A DNA stretch of 64,000 bases from Bradyrhizobium sp. MOS003 (GCF_003020125.1 NZ_PYFW01000005.1:248001-312000); one strand, 5' to 3'; positions 37,012-46,463 are shown, numbered from the stretch's first letter. Program-made: numbers and translations. The notes: generated by a model not told the origin, from the sequence alone.

Positions 37012-38103
37012 TTAGTTTCGCCCCGTGATGACCTCTGGTGCAATTCGGTCAATTGGTTGACGATAGAGATCGCGCAAGAACTGATAGTTGACCAACTGAG
37101 TCAGGGGAAACAGCTGTTCCCCCAGCTTCGCGAAGAGGAGAACGTCGCGCAGGGTTCGCCAACGGCGCTCGTCATAATCGGCGATCCGGCCGTCCGCAGG
37201 AAGCACGAGTTCACGCTGGCGTTCAAGCTCGAACTTGATGCGTTCTGGCTTCAGCCTCTCCGGGTCGAACCTAACGAGAGCGGGCACACTGCGCGTATAG
37301 TCACGGTAGACGAAACGCCAACCTTTGATAACCCCTGTAAGCACCTGCATGATGGCTGAGGGGCGATCGCGCACGAGATCCGAGCTGGCAAAATATACCA
37401 ATCCAGGGACATGAATCCCGTAGTCTAGAGGTTTGATAACATTCAGGCGGACATAGCCAGGCTCGGATGGCGCCGGCTCCTGATCAACAGGGGCGATGAT
37501 CGCATCTACCTCACCGGAGTTTAGCGCGTCGAAATTGTCGCGGTCGGGCAGCTTGACGATCTGGCTCCGTGGAAGGCCTAGTTGAGCCATCATGGCATCG
37601 AAGATCACCTCGCCCTCGCTTCCCCTACGGTAGCCGAGACGCTTGTCGATCAGATCAGCAGGGCGGCGCAGCCCGGATGCCTCCAATGTAAATATTGCGA
37701 TTGACGTGTCGAGGAAGCTTGCCGCGAAAGCGGTTACCGGGATGCCACCCCAGGCGGCGAGCAAGAACTTCTGGCCGCTGGTGACGCCAATCGCGCGCTC
37801 GCGAACGACAGTCGCCACAAAATCGAGGTTATTCGGCTCGGCGCGCAGCACGACGTTGTGCGCGAAGAAGCTTTCCCTCTCAGCAATCATTTCTCCGGCA
37901 AATCGAGCTCCGAACGGTCCATCGAGAAGCACGACTGTCGGCGCAGCTAGTTCGCGGTGGGACGCTGCAGGAGACGATTCAAATCGCAGGCCTCGGTAGA
38001 GCGCTCCGACGATAGCAATCATTGCAAGAGCGGTCATTCCAATCAGCAGAAATCTTAGCTTCAAGTCTGGCTTTCGCCGCGATAACGTTCGAGCCAATTG
38101 CAT
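37012..38103 (-). CDS. NMT1/SsuA-like periplasmic binding protein, membrane-anchored, orphan
   Basis: 363 residues from ATG 38103. One N-terminal transmembrane anchor (FLLIGMTALAMIAIVGALY, ~18-36) without a signal cleavage site leaves the rest periplasmic. The body follows the NMT1/THI5-like substrate-binding fold: VVLLDGPFGARFAGEMIAER, VLRAEPNNLDFVATVVRERA, GVTSGQKFLLAAW, RRPADLIDKRLGYRRGSEGE, and GEVDAIIAPVD. Such proteins feed ABC importers, but no permease or ATPase gene is present. In this position, between a polymerase and the priming transferase, it may instead sense or bind a small ligand. The C-terminal YDERRWRTLRDVLLFAKLGE is longer than needed for binding. Function is unproven. Confidence 0.78.
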   Translation of the reverse strand: MQLARTLSRRKPDLKLRFLLIGMTALAMIAIVGALYRGLRFESSPAASHRELAAPTVVLLDGPFGARFAGEMIAERESFFAHNVVLRAEPNNLDFVATVVRERAIGVTSGQKFLLAAWGGIPVTAFAASFLDTSIAIFTLEASGLRRPADLIDKRLGYRRGSEGEVIFDAMMAQLGLPRSQIVKLPDRDNFDALNSGEVDAIIAPVDQEPAPSEPGYVRLNVIKPLDYGIHVPGLVYFASSDLVRDRPSAIMQVLTGVIKGWRFVYRDYTRSVPALVRFDPERLKPERIKFELERQRELVLPADGRIADYDERRWRTLRDVLLFAKLGEQLFPLTQLVNYQFLRDLYRQPIDRIAPEVITGRN

Positions 38104-38240
38104 CCCCAGCCGCAGTGGTCCTAAATTTGCATACTTACAATGGGGGTAGTAGGTTACTTTTTACTAACTATCGTTTTGACCCTAACTTTGCTCGAATGCC
38201 CGAGTTACCAGCAAGTAATTCCTAGAAGACGGATTTCACA

Positions 38241-39749
38241 ATGACGACAGTTACTTCCATCCGGCCTGGCCGTCCCGGCCCGGAGGACGAAGGCTTAGAC
38301 ATCGACATTTCCGAAGCCCCCACAGCAAAATACACGCCGTCACGTCCGACTTGGTTGCGGCCGGCAATCGCGGAGAGACTTCTGGCGCTTGGCGACGGAC
38401 TCGTGATCGTCACCTGCGGTGTGGCATGCGAGGTAACATATCACCTTTCCTCTTGGTCTGCTGTCGGAAAAGTGGACGTCTATGCTGCGGCAAGCATCTT
38501 AGTCGCGATCAATTTTGGCCTATTGGTCGCAGTGCAGCACGGCTACAGGCTAAAGAGCATTACAAATCTGCAGCGGCAATTGCGCCTGACGGCGATAACT
38601 TGGACCGTCGTGTTTGCAGCGCTGCTTGCGATTGCCTTCACGATGAAGGTAAGCGAAGAGTTCTCACGAGGCGCTATATTATCGTTTTACCTGGTCGGAC
38701 TCGCCGCGCTCCTTCTTTGGAAGGCGACCGCCTCCCGTCTTACGTTGCGCGCATTGCGTGAAGGCGCGTTTGCCAACAGTCGCATCTTGCTCATTGCCGA
38801 GATGGGACTGCCCGCCTCTTCCGCCGCGATGATGGAACTCTGCCAGCACGGGTATCGTGTGATGCGGACGCTCGAGATCCGCACCAGCCTCCTCGCCTCG
38901 CCGCTTTTAATGTCTCGGATCGGCTCCCGTGTGGAGGAGTTGGCCACATATGCGCGACAGCACCAGATCGAGCACGTGTTCCTGCTGATGGGCTGGGACC
39001 GCCAGCACGCAATTGATAGCATTTTGGACACTCTGAAGGTACTACCCATACCCATACATCTAGTCCCCGATGCGAACGTTTCGCGCTTTCTAAGATACCC
39101 TTTGGTCAACGCCGGGAGCACGTGGACGGCAGAACTGAGGCGCGCGCCGTTGAGCTGGAAGGAGCGGCTTGCGAAGCGCGCTTTCGACCTCGTCGGTGCC
39201 TCGTTCGCCCTGATTGTCTTCGCACCGGTCATGGTACTTACTGCGCTTTTGATCAAAGCAAGTTCGCGTGGGCCAGTCTTCTTCCGTCAAACACGCAATG
39301 GCTTCAACGGAGGCGCCTTCCGGATCTTCAAATTCCGCACCATGCGCGTTCTGGAGGATGGTCCGACCATTGTGCAGGCGAGCAAAAATGATCCCCGCGT
39401 GACCAGCATCGGCAAATGGTTGCGCAAGACGTCGATCGACGAGCTACCACAGCTATTCAACGTACTTGTCGGCGAGATGTCGCTCGTTGGCCCTCGTCCT
39501 CACGCTGCAGCCCACAATTCCGAATACGAGCGGATCATCGGACACTACGCGTTCCGCCATCACGTTAAGCCCGGCATCACTGGCTGGGCGCAAGTTAATG
39601 GCTATCGCGGCGAAACCCGTACACTCGATCTCATGGAGAGGCGGGTGGAGCACGACTTGTGGTATATCAACAACTGGAGCCTCTTGCTGGACGTATCAAT
39701 TCTACTGCGCACAATCGCAGCAACAGTTACGAAGCCGTCGGCTTATTAA
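38241..39749 (+). CDS. Undecaprenyl-phosphate sugar-1-phosphate transferase (PHPT, WcaJ/ExoY-type)
   Basis: 502 residues from ATG 38241. The N-terminal half has four or so hydrophobic helices and a CoA-binding-like domain (ANSRILLIAEMGLPASSAAM). The C-terminal catalytic part carries the family signature: KRAFDLVGASFALIVFAPVM, FFRQTRNGFNGGAFRIFKFR (QxRxGxxGxxFxxxKFRTM), KNDPRVTSIGKWLRKTSIDE, LPQLFNVLVGEMSLVGPRPH, VKPGITGWAQVNGYRG. It starts repeat-unit synthesis by moving hexose-1-phosphate, commonly glucose, from UDP-sugar to undecaprenyl phosphate. It is the only priming enzyme in the window, which suggests the surrounding GTs serve one polymer. Divergent from the NMT1-like gene and convergent with the Wzc operon. 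Confidence 0.95.
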   Translation: MTTVTSIRPGRPGPEDEGLDIDISEAPTAKYTPSRPTWLRPAIAERLLALGDGLVIVTCGVACEVTYHLSSWSAVGKVDVYAAASILVAINFGLLVAVQHGYRLKSITNLQRQLRLTAITWTVVFAALLAIAFTMKVSEEFSRGAILSFYLVGLAALLLWKATASRLTLRALREGAFANSRILLIAEMGLPASSAAMMELCQHGYRVMRTLEIRTSLLASPLLMSRIGSRVEELATYARQHQIEHVFLLMGWDRQHAIDSILDTLKVLPIPIHLVPDANVSRFLRYPLVNAGSTWTAELRRAPLSWKERLAKRAFDLVGASFALIVFAPVMVLTALLIKASSRGPVFFRQTRNGFNGGAFRIFKFRTMRVLEDGPTIVQASKNDPRVTSIGKWLRKTSIDELPQLFNVLVGEMSLVGPRPHAAAHNSEYERIIGHYAFRHHVKPGITGWAQVNGYRGETRTLDLMERRVEHDLWYINNWSLLLDVSILLRTIAATVTKPSAY

Positions 39750-39814
39750 GTCCGGCGTATGGTGCAATGACAGTACAATTACTTCCACTTCCCGGTGGCA
39801 TCAGGGTCCGCAGC

Positions 39815-40228
39815 TCACGTCTTTCGTTCTGCGATAGAATAGCGGAAATATTTCACACCTGATATCGTTCCTAGTATGGTGTCCACTCGACCGTAGCCGA
39901 TCACGGTCAGATCGTTGCACCTGTCAGAGCCGAAGTAGCAAATCTTCACCTTTATGTTCTTGGGACACCTATTTTTTACGCTGACCACGTGATCGAAAAG
40001 GCTTGAAGTTGTGACGTGTGGGCGCGCAATTGCTTCCATATCCAAGCAAGGCCTGTTCAACGCGTCCCTACTAATATGTGTGCCGGATTGTTCCCCCGGT
40101 CCTTGCAACGTCGCCCGCGGCCCATTTAAGTTGCTGGTCTGCGCACGACTGACGCAGATGGATACTGCCGTCTGTAGGCCAACAACTATCAGCGCAAGGC
40201 ACACATGATTTGCCAATCGTGAGTTCAT
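39815..40228 (-). CDS. Small secreted protein coupled to the Wzc operon
   Basis: 137 residues from ATG 40228, which overlaps the upstream stop as ATGA. An N-terminal signal (LANHVCLALIVVGLQTAVSI, cut after SRA near residue 28) precedes a mature chain with four Cys, CLDMEA, NRCPKNIKVKICYFGSDRCN, likely disulphide-bonded. The order C-P-K-x(4)-K-I-C-Y-x(5)-C resembles small secreted binding proteins, but I cannot name the family. Its position as the last gene of wzc - TPR-like gene - this gene points to a role in the export complex (inference). Confidence 0.7.
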   Translation of the reverse strand: MNSRLANHVCLALIVVGLQTAVSICVSRAQTSNLNGPRATLQGPGEQSGTHISRDALNRPCLDMEAIARPHVTTSSLFDHVVSVKNRCPKNIKVKICYFGSDRCNDLTVIGYGRVDTILGTISGVKYFRYSIAERKT

Positions 40229-41007
40229 CGCCAAAGCCTCTGATCAAGCTTGACCCCTGGCACAGAGACACTCACGCCATCGCGCAACAATCTTCTGGCA
40301 AGGGCCTCCCGTGGCGTAATGTCTACTCGATCCAAACCCTTGAGAAGTCCGTCACGTGCAACTGGACCTACGCGCATCAAGTTAATTGCTGCGACATCAA
40401 CAAAGCCACTATTCAGAATGGCCGCAAACTCTGAATTCGCACTGTGTTGCGTCGCGCTGTTTAACAGCGAAAAACTTGCCAGCGCGAGACTATTGCGACG
40501 CAAAGCGACCCATCCCTCGTTCGCTCCCAGTGCATAAGACTGTTCCAGATAGCCGAGATATTTGAGATCGAATCCATGACGCATCGTCGCTACCGAATAG
40601 AGCATCAGCCAAAGAAACGAATCATTTGGATTTATCGTGAGAGCTGCCCTCAGCAAAACTTCGGCTGCGTCTACTTCTAGGTCAGCCTTATCCAGGTTGT
40701 AACGTTGCGCCGCTTCATCGGCGGTGCGCACGGCTACTAGCGCTTTAGCGTACGGAAGTTCGGGTGGCAGAACAGTTGGTTGCGAGATGGCCGCCATGCG
40801 CATCTGCAGCTCTGCTAGGATGCCTGGCTTAAAGCGATCGTCCCCGATAATACGCGCTGAAATTTCCCGGGACGACGCAATATGCCAAGATGGTGGGAGA
40901 GCGATCGACGACCAGGAGATGCCGGCGAAGCCTAGCAGCAGCATTAAACTACCAACCAGCGCGTCACTCGTTGGAAAGCCACTAATCCGTAGAGCCATAG
41001 CGGGCAT
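40225..41007 (-). CDS. Membrane-anchored helical-repeat protein in the Wzc operon
   Basis: About 260 residues from ATG 41007; ATG 40998 and 41046 are alternatives, and all overlap the end of the Wzc gene (stop at 40982). One N-terminal membrane segment (DALVGSLMLLLGFAGISWSS) anchors a helical chain: LPYAKALVAVRTADEAAQRY, AEVLLRAALTINPNDSFLWL, then YLGYLEQSYALGANEGWVAL. These resemble TPR-like helices found in proteins linked to EPS machinery. It probably serves as a partner or scaffold of the Wzc/Wza export complex (inference). Its TGA overlaps the next ATG, so three genes are coupled in translation. Confidence 0.72.
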   Translation of the reverse strand: MPAMALRISGFPTSDALVGSLMLLLGFAGISWSSIALPPSWHIASSREISARIIGDDRFKPGILAELQMRMAAISQPTVLPPELPYAKALVAVRTADEAAQRYNLDKADLEVDAAEVLLRAALTINPNDSFLWLMLYSVATMRHGFDLKYLGYLEQSYALGANEGWVALRRNSLALASFSLLNSATQHSANSEFAAILNSGFVDVAAINLMRVGPVARDGLLKGLDRVDITPREALARRLLRDGVSVSVPGVKLDQRLWR

Positions 41008-43243
41008 AGTATTTCTGGTAGTACTGACGGCCGTGATAAGACTCATATCGTGCGAGCAGTCCAGTGTCAGCCTTGTTCAGAGCCACTCCGAGCAACTTCT
41101 CCTGTATTTCCGGTGCGGCGCGAAGGTAGTGCTGCACCACGTCCATCTTGGTCTCCCCCCACTCCACCACGAAGATAAAGGAATCAACAAAGGACGAGGC
41201 GACGCGCGCGTCTACGACCGGGGCGATAGGTGGCATGTCCAGCACCACGTAGTCGAATTTTGAACGCAACTGCGTAATGAGATCATTCATTGCCTTGGAG
41301 GCGAGAACCTCATTTGTATGTAAAAGTTTCGAGGTAACGCCTGCGGGCAAAATCGATAGATTTGTTTCGGGATCGATAGTCAGAGCGTCCTCTAGTCGAG
41401 TCTTTTGGGAAATGACGTCGAGGAGACCCATCTGAGCTTCCGGCACCAAGTCGCGCGACAATGAGGGGTTGCGCAGGTCTGCATCGACCAAGATTACTCG
41501 TGCCCCACCATGTGCCATGAGTTGTGCAAGGTTCGTCGACAGCGTGCTTTTTCCCTCGTTGGGCATAGTCGAAACGATTGCAACGACGCGATTCTCGCGC
41601 ACGATTCCGTTGAGGTCCACCGCCACTTTCAGCGAACGCACGGCCTCTGCGAACCGGGAGAGAGGATTCTCAACTACGTAGCGCAAGAGGTCGAGACGCT
41701 GACGAGGCCTCTTACGCAGCGTGCTGCCCAACTTGCCCGCCAGCGCGAAGGGTACCCCCGCCTCGCCTAAAGCGGGAAGAATCGCGATGCAGTTTGTACC
41801 GAGTAACTGCTCCACTTGGCTGGTGGTTCTGAATACCTTGTCGGAAAACTCGCGTGCCAAGGCCAGACCGAAGCTCAGTATGAGCCCTACCGCCAAGCCT
41901 TCCGCGAGAATCATCAAAGTTTTCGGATGACTCTTGCCCAGTGGGGGGGTTGCCGCGCTGATTACTCGCGCCTCGGTGATCGGAAAGGACTGCTGCTGCA
42001 CCGATTCCATATAGCGTTGCAGGAAATTGTCGTACATCGCCTGATAGGATTGCGCGCTACTCTCAAGTTCGCGGAGTTGAATCTGCGCCTGGTTAGTAAG
42101 TTGAGCCTCCGAGACGACGCTTGCGAGGCTCGACTTGACGGCCTGTTCACGGGTGAGCGCAATATCGTAGTCGCTCTTGTAGGACTCCTGAATGCGCTTC
42201 AACTCGTCTGTAATGTTCTTTCTGATTTCTGCCATCTGCCTCCGCAAATTCACAGCAGCAAGATGATCCGAACCATATTTTGCCGACCAGATTGATTCCT
42301 TGGAGGCCATGTCGACGTATTGCCCGCGCAATTTGACAATTGTCTCGTTTCTCAACGCGTCGGCGACTGAGGCGTCGGGGATCTCCTGTTTGACAATATC
42401 GTTCATACGATCAAGCCGCGCCTTGGCCTCGGCTGTAGATGCATGTGCCAGCACAAGCTGGCTGTTGACCTCCGCGAGCTGCTGCTCGTTCATCAACCGT
42501 CCGCCCGTGTCGACGATATTGTTAGCGATCTTGAAATCAACCACGGCTCTTTGCGCGGCGGACGCTTGGATACGAAGTTCCTTTATGCGGTCCTGCAGCC
42601 AGACGCTGGCGCGGCGGGTAGCCTGGTATTTCGCTTCTAGCTGGTCGACGATATAAGCATCAGCAATAGCGTTGGCGATGCGCGCTGCTTTCGCTGAATC
42701 CCGGGATGTGAAGCTGATTTCCATGACATATGTTCGGCCCAGTCGCTTAACCTGCCGACTACCGGAGAACCGCCCCAGCGCACCCCGAGTTAGCTCTAAT
42801 TCTGAGGGTGGCGGCTGAACCCCTGAAAAAAGCCCGGCGGCGGAGCTCATAATTGCGCCGATCAGGCCGCCGCCAGCGGTGAACTCAGGGTCCTCCGTGA
42901 GGCGCAGCTCGCGGATCACGGCAAGGCTGATGTTCTCGGAATTGAGGATCTCGACCTGAGTTTCGACCGTTGCCGAATCGATTGCGACATCGCCGAGCAC
43001 AGACTGCTGTTGAAACAGCTGTACCTTTCTGGTGTCGATCACCATCGACACCGTGGAAGTGAAGCGGGGAACTGCGGTGAAGAGATAAAGGAGCGCAAGG
43101 ATCATACAGCCCAAGACAACAGCGAGCATGGCTAAGTACTGCCGCCGGACAACTTCAAGGTAATGAACAAGCGTGTTCGGCGAGCCTCCAACCTCTGGAT
43201 ATTCTCGGTTACTCGACGAGATCGGCTTGTTCACCTGCAACAT
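40982..43243 (-). CDS. exoP: Polysaccharide co-polymerase and tyrosine autokinase (Wzc/ExoP)
   Basis: 753 residues, normal for the fused form. Residues ~25-120: Wzz domain with first membrane helix (LAMLAVVLGCMILALLYLF). Residues ~190-420: long coiled coils (GNVR region) in the periplasm. The second helix follows SAATPPLGKSHPKTLMI. From ~530 a cytoplasmic BY-kinase: Walker A MPNEGKST (560-567), Walker A' VDADLRNP (586-593), Walker B-like YVVLDMPP. The C-terminus is Tyr-rich (YESYHGRQYYQKYYARYG), the usual autophosphorylation cluster. It controls chain length and couples Wzy polymerisation to Wza export. ATG 43243 starts an operon of three overlapping genes. The gene symbol is by analogy to rhizobial exoP. 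Confidence 0.96.
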   Translation of the reverse strand: MLQVNKPISSSNREYPEVGGSPNTLVHYLEVVRRQYLAMLAVVLGCMILALLYLFTAVPRFTSTVSMVIDTRKVQLFQQQSVLGDVAIDSATVETQVEILNSENISLAVIRELRLTEDPEFTAGGGLIGAIMSSAAGLFSGVQPPPSELELTRGALGRFSGSRQVKRLGRTYVMEISFTSRDSAKAARIANAIADAYIVDQLEAKYQATRRASVWLQDRIKELRIQASAAQRAVVDFKIANNIVDTGGRLMNEQQLAEVNSQLVLAHASTAEAKARLDRMNDIVKQEIPDASVADALRNETIVKLRGQYVDMASKESIWSAKYGSDHLAAVNLRRQMAEIRKNITDELKRIQESYKSDYDIALTREQAVKSSLASVVSEAQLTNQAQIQLRELESSAQSYQAMYDNFLQRYMESVQQQSFPITEARVISAATPPLGKSHPKTLMILAEGLAVGLILSFGLALAREFSDKVFRTTSQVEQLLGTNCIAILPALGEAGVPFALAGKLGSTLRKRPRQRLDLLRYVVENPLSRFAEAVRSLKVAVDLNGIVRENRVVAIVSTMPNEGKSTLSTNLAQLMAHGGARVILVDADLRNPSLSRDLVPEAQMGLLDVISQKTRLEDALTIDPETNLSILPAGVTSKLLHTNEVLASKAMNDLITQLRSKFDYVVLDMPPIAPVVDARVASSFVDSFIFVVEWGETKMDVVQHYLRAAPEIQEKLLGVALNKADTGLLARYESYHGRQYYQKYYARYGSTD

Positions 43244-43427
43244 CCAAAAAATTCCTGAAAACAGATTGATGTGTCGACTAAGGACTTATGCTCGTCAAAG
43301 GCATGGCGGTGATCTGGATCAAGCCGGCGCAAGGCGCTCAGCCTTAGCATAATCCTGTGTGCAATTGAACGCGGGTCAATGCAGCGCACCGCACACCTTG
43401 CACGACTTTTCTCTGAAAGCTTAACGG

Positions 43428-43458
43428 CGTAAAGCAAAGCGGCGCCTGCTGGCGCCGC
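43428..43458 (-). terminator. Rho-independent terminator after the secreted Gly-rich protein gene
   Basis: A perfect 8-base stem GCGGCGCC / GGCGCCGC with loop TGCT (43439-43458) is followed, on the minus strand, by TTTGCTTT. It lies 39 bases beyond the stop of the minus-strand gene at 43497-44108, separating it from the Wzc operon. Confidence 0.7.
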
Positions 43459-43496
43459 CAATCCGGGAGGTCATAGGCCGCCGCGGGCCGGATTCG

Positions 43497-44108
43497 TCAG
43501 CGCACCGGACTGACGTCGCTGGCGGCAGCGCCGACGCTGCCGCCAGCGAGGTTCGGTGGGTTGTTGGTCGTGCTGTTGTTGCCAAAGACCACAATGCCGC
43601 TGCCTCCGCCGCCCGTTGGGAAGCCGTTGCCGGTGGGGCCGCCGGCTCCGGTGCCACCGCCGGCCGCGCCGGTCGCTGCAATCGCCACATCGCCGGTCGC
43701 GGCTTGGTAGGCGGCGATTACGTCCGGGTTGCCGGTACCGGCGATCGCCGTCTGGATTTCATTGGCAAAGGCCTGGTCCTGTTGCGCAGCCATGCGGGCG
43801 ACCTGGGCGAGGCCGCCGACGATCGCGTTCATCTGGTCCTTGGTGGTCGCGGGGTCCTTCAGGAGAGCGATCAGGCCGGGCAGCGTGGTCGGATCGGAGG
43901 CGCCAAGGTCGCGCACGCGCGAGATCAGCTGCGGGCCGCCGGTCGGATATTGCTGCAGCAGGCCAGTTGGAGAGGCCTTGAACTCGGTAATAACGGTGGC
44001 AGGCAGCTGACGCTGCGGCGAGTAAATGGCAGCGCTGACGGTCGACGAGATCGTCGCAGCGAGGACCGCGGCGGCAGTCAGGCGAAGCGCCTTCCTAGTA
44101 ACGCTCAT
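43497..44108 (-). CDS. Secreted Ala/Gly-rich protein of EPS loci
   Basis: 203 residues from ATG 44108 (TTGGAGG 5-11 bases upstream). A Sec signal (LRLTAAAVLAATISSTVSAA, cut near residue 27) is followed by YSPQRQLPATVITEFKASPT, a helical middle (DPTTLPGLIALLKDPATTKD and on to AFANEIQTAIAG), and a Gly-rich, probably disordered tail. It looks like an exported structural or accessory protein. Homologues sit beside EPS export genes in related bacteria as far as I recall, but no function is known to me. High-GC codon use, unlike the Wzc operon downstream; followed by a clear terminator. Confidence 0.72.
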   Translation of the reverse strand: MSVTRKALRLTAAAVLAATISSTVSAAIYSPQRQLPATVITEFKASPTGLLQQYPTGGPQLISRVRDLGASDPTTLPGLIALLKDPATTKDQMNAIVGGLAQVARMAAQQDQAFANEIQTAIAGTGNPDVIAAYQAATGDVAIAATGAAGGGTGAGGPTGNGFPTGGGGSGIVVFGNNSTTNNPPNLAGGSVGAAASDVSPVR

Positions 44109-44262
44109 AAATCAACCTCCAAAAAATCAGTTGCCCGATTGCGTGCTCGGCCAGGACGAATGCCTGTGCAGTGCAGGAACCTAGCGAACGAGAAAAGAGC
44201 TGTCCAATTATACTAAAATCTTTGTAAACGGCGCAACTGCTTCAAATCCGGACAGATTCAAG

Positions 44263-45732
44263 CTATCCGCGCTTGGCTACGGTCAGAACACCCGGGCCTC
44301 GCGGTGCGGTAGCGCTGTCGGCCGCGCTCGCGTGGCATTCCCGGCTCGAGAACGATTGCGCTAGACCCGCGCCGAAAAGCGCAAAGAATGGAATGCTGTA
44401 GCCGGGCACCTGCAGCGTGAAGTCGAGGCAGGAATGCAGCAGCGACAACGTCGCGGTCGCCACTGCGGCCAGCGGGATGATGGCATCGCGCCGCCGACCG
44501 AACACGCCCCTCGCCAGCACCAGCAGCATCACGGCCCAGCCGAGCGCGACCAGCAGCGCCATGGGGATGCCCACCTCGGAGGCAAGCTCCAGCGGTGTCG
44601 AATGCGCCGCACCCCAAACGCCGCTCACCGAGATATTGGGGCTGCGATACGGCGGGAATGCCCAGTGGAAGGTGCCCATGCCGGTGCCGAACCAGGGATT
44701 GTCGCCGATGATTTTGAGCGTCGATCTCCAGGCCTCGATGCGGCCCTCATCGACCAGGCCATTGCTATCGAAGCGGCTGGAGACACGGCCGCCGAGCAGT
44801 TGCAACAGGCCGAGCGCGACGACGAGCCCTGCGCCGAGCGAGATCCAGATGCCCGTGCGAGGCGGCAGGTCCTTGCGCAGGAACAGCGTGAACGCGACGA
44901 TCATGGCAAAGAGCGATAGGCCGACCCCCGCGCGCGAGGTGGTCATGAACAGCGCCATCAGGCAGATCAGGAGGCAGCCGAGCTGCGGTAGAATCTCTCT
45001 CGGCCGGATCGCGCGCAGGTTCAGCGACAGGCGCCGCCACGCAATGTGTCGCGCCGGCATGCCGCGGCGGACGTTCTCCAAGATCAGCAACATCCAGACC
45101 ACCGCGCACGAGCCAAAATAGGCCGCCGCCGTGTTGCGATTGATGAAGGTACCGGTGACGCTCTCGAGATAAGCCGTTTTGTCTCGCCACAGGATCATCG
45201 TGGGCTCGATCAAGAACGAGAGCACGCCGTAGAGGGCGTAGAGCGCGCCGGAGATCGCGATCATCCACAGCATGCGGCGGGCGCGGTCGCGGTTCGCGCC
45301 GACGGTGATCCCCAGGACGATGGCGAGGATATTGGCGAGCGGCGCGCCGAGCGCGAAGAACGCCTCGTTCTTGACGATGGACGCGGACGGCGCGATCGGC
45401 ACGCCAAGCAGATCCGAGGCCTGCTTCCAGATCGGCTGGAACGGCGCGACCCAGGGATGGTCGGAAAGCTGCTCGTGCAGCACGAAGGCATAAGCCGCAG
45501 TGATGACGCCAATGCCGGCAAGTAGCCACAGCTGCGGCGCTCGCAGATCGCGCGTCGGCGCGAAGATCACCGCAATCCCGAGGCAAAGGCACCAGGAGGC
45601 GATCGACAGATCGTTGGTCGAGCCGAACGGAAAGGGCGCGCTAGCCACCACGAAAAATAGGATGAAGGCCGCCGGCAGGCTCCATGACCAGCGAATCCTG
45701 AACCAGCTCATGTCGGGAGGCCAAAGGCGCAT
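44263..45732 (-). CDS. O-antigen ligase / ExoQ-type polymerase membrane protein
   Basis: 489 residues from ATG 45732 with about twelve membrane helices. Family signs: FINRNTAAAYFGSCAVVWML in the middle, MALFMTTSRAGVGLSLFAMI, and the Wzy_C loop EAWRSTLKIIGDNPWFGTGM then GTFHWAFPPYRSPN, with the conserved G(T/I)G and Arg/His. Such proteins polymerise flipped units or ligate polymer. As a second candidate polymerase beside the one at 35549, it may belong to the conserved high-GC EPS core, while the AT-richer one came with the island. Downstream is the secreted Gly-rich protein gene, upstream a small exported-protein gene on the same strand. Confidence 0.85.
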   Translation of the reverse strand: MRLWPPDMSWFRIRWSWSLPAAFILFFVVASAPFPFGSTNDLSIASWCLCLGIAVIFAPTRDLRAPQLWLLAGIGVITAAYAFVLHEQLSDHPWVAPFQPIWKQASDLLGVPIAPSASIVKNEAFFALGAPLANILAIVLGITVGANRDRARRMLWMIAISGALYALYGVLSFLIEPTMILWRDKTAYLESVTGTFINRNTAAAYFGSCAVVWMLLILENVRRGMPARHIAWRRLSLNLRAIRPREILPQLGCLLICLMALFMTTSRAGVGLSLFAMIVAFTLFLRKDLPPRTGIWISLGAGLVVALGLLQLLGGRVSSRFDSNGLVDEGRIEAWRSTLKIIGDNPWFGTGMGTFHWAFPPYRSPNISVSGVWGAAHSTPLELASEVGIPMALLVALGWAVMLLVLARGVFGRRRDAIIPLAAVATATLSLLHSCLDFTLQVPGYSIPFFALFGAGLAQSFSSRECHASAADSATAPRGPGVLTVAKRG

Positions 45733-45765
45733 CGTGCTTTCTTAAGGCGAGCCTTGCTTTCGAGC

Positions 45766-46347
45766 TTAGAGGAAGCAGTCGATCGGATAGATCTTCAGAT
45801 CCACGTTGAGGCGGCTGTTCCGGGTCTGCGCCCGGAACGCGTAGAATACTCCAAAGCTGTCACTGCCCGGATCGAGTTTTATTCCGGGGGTTAATTCATC
45901 GGGCGGGACCAGCACGCCAATGTGCCGGTTAATGGCGGAAATCTCGATCCGCTCCTCCCCCTCGCCAAAATGCCCGCCGAGCTGGGTCACGGTGACCTTC
46001 GGCAGGCCCCGGCGCTGATGGCAGACCTCCTCCTCCCAGAGCTTGGACTGCTGGACCAGCGGTTTACCTACGCCATCGGGGACAACGATATCCGGGAAGG
46101 ACGGGCGCAGCATCCCGAAGAACTTGCTCTCCTTGGAGTTCGCCGACAGGCGGACCGTGAAGGACAGCTCGCCCTTGGCTCCCTTTAGATGCGACAAGAT
46201 CGGGGCATCGGGCTCGGCCGAGACCGTCACGTCGATGCGGTGGCGGACGCCCAGCTCCGCGGCAGCGCTGCGAGCCTGCCCGAGCGGTACAAGCCCTAAG
46301 GCAAGCGGGACGAGAGCCAGACGGCAGCAAAATGTTCGAAAGCGCAT
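45766..46347 (-). CDS. Exported protein of unknown function in the EPS core
   Basis: 193 residues from ATG 46347. The N-terminus (CCRLALVPLALGLVPLGQA) is a signal peptide cleaved near residue 30. The mature domain is beta-rich: VRHRIDVTVSAEPDAPILSH, GELSFTVRLSANSKESKFFG, GVLVPPDELTPGIKLDPGSD, ending NVDLKIYPIDCFL, with Cys at two places that could pair. I recognise no domain. It lies between Wza and the ligase, all on the minus strand, with a terminator hairpin separating it from Wza. Confidence 0.72.
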   Translation of the reverse strand: MRFRTFCCRLALVPLALGLVPLGQARSAAAELGVRHRIDVTVSAEPDAPILSHLKGAKGELSFTVRLSANSKESKFFGMLRPSFPDIVVPDGVGKPLVQQSKLWEEEVCHQRRGLPKVTVTQLGGHFGEGEERIEISAINRHIGVLVPPDELTPGIKLDPGSDSFGVFYAFRAQTRNSRLNVDLKIYPIDCFL

Positions 46348-46463
46348 GAAGCCCCTTGCAGCATCTCGGGGCGTCCGATGACCGCTGCGCCGTGCTCAGC
46401 GGCGCCTTGATCCAGATCCGGACTCGTAACCCTGGCAGAACCGCTTCGATCGCTAAACGAAAT

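Noticed and set aside
44417..45525. Plus-strand frames opposite the ligase gene
   Set aside because: Low-complexity Arg/Ala-rich shadows of a high-GC membrane-protein gene.
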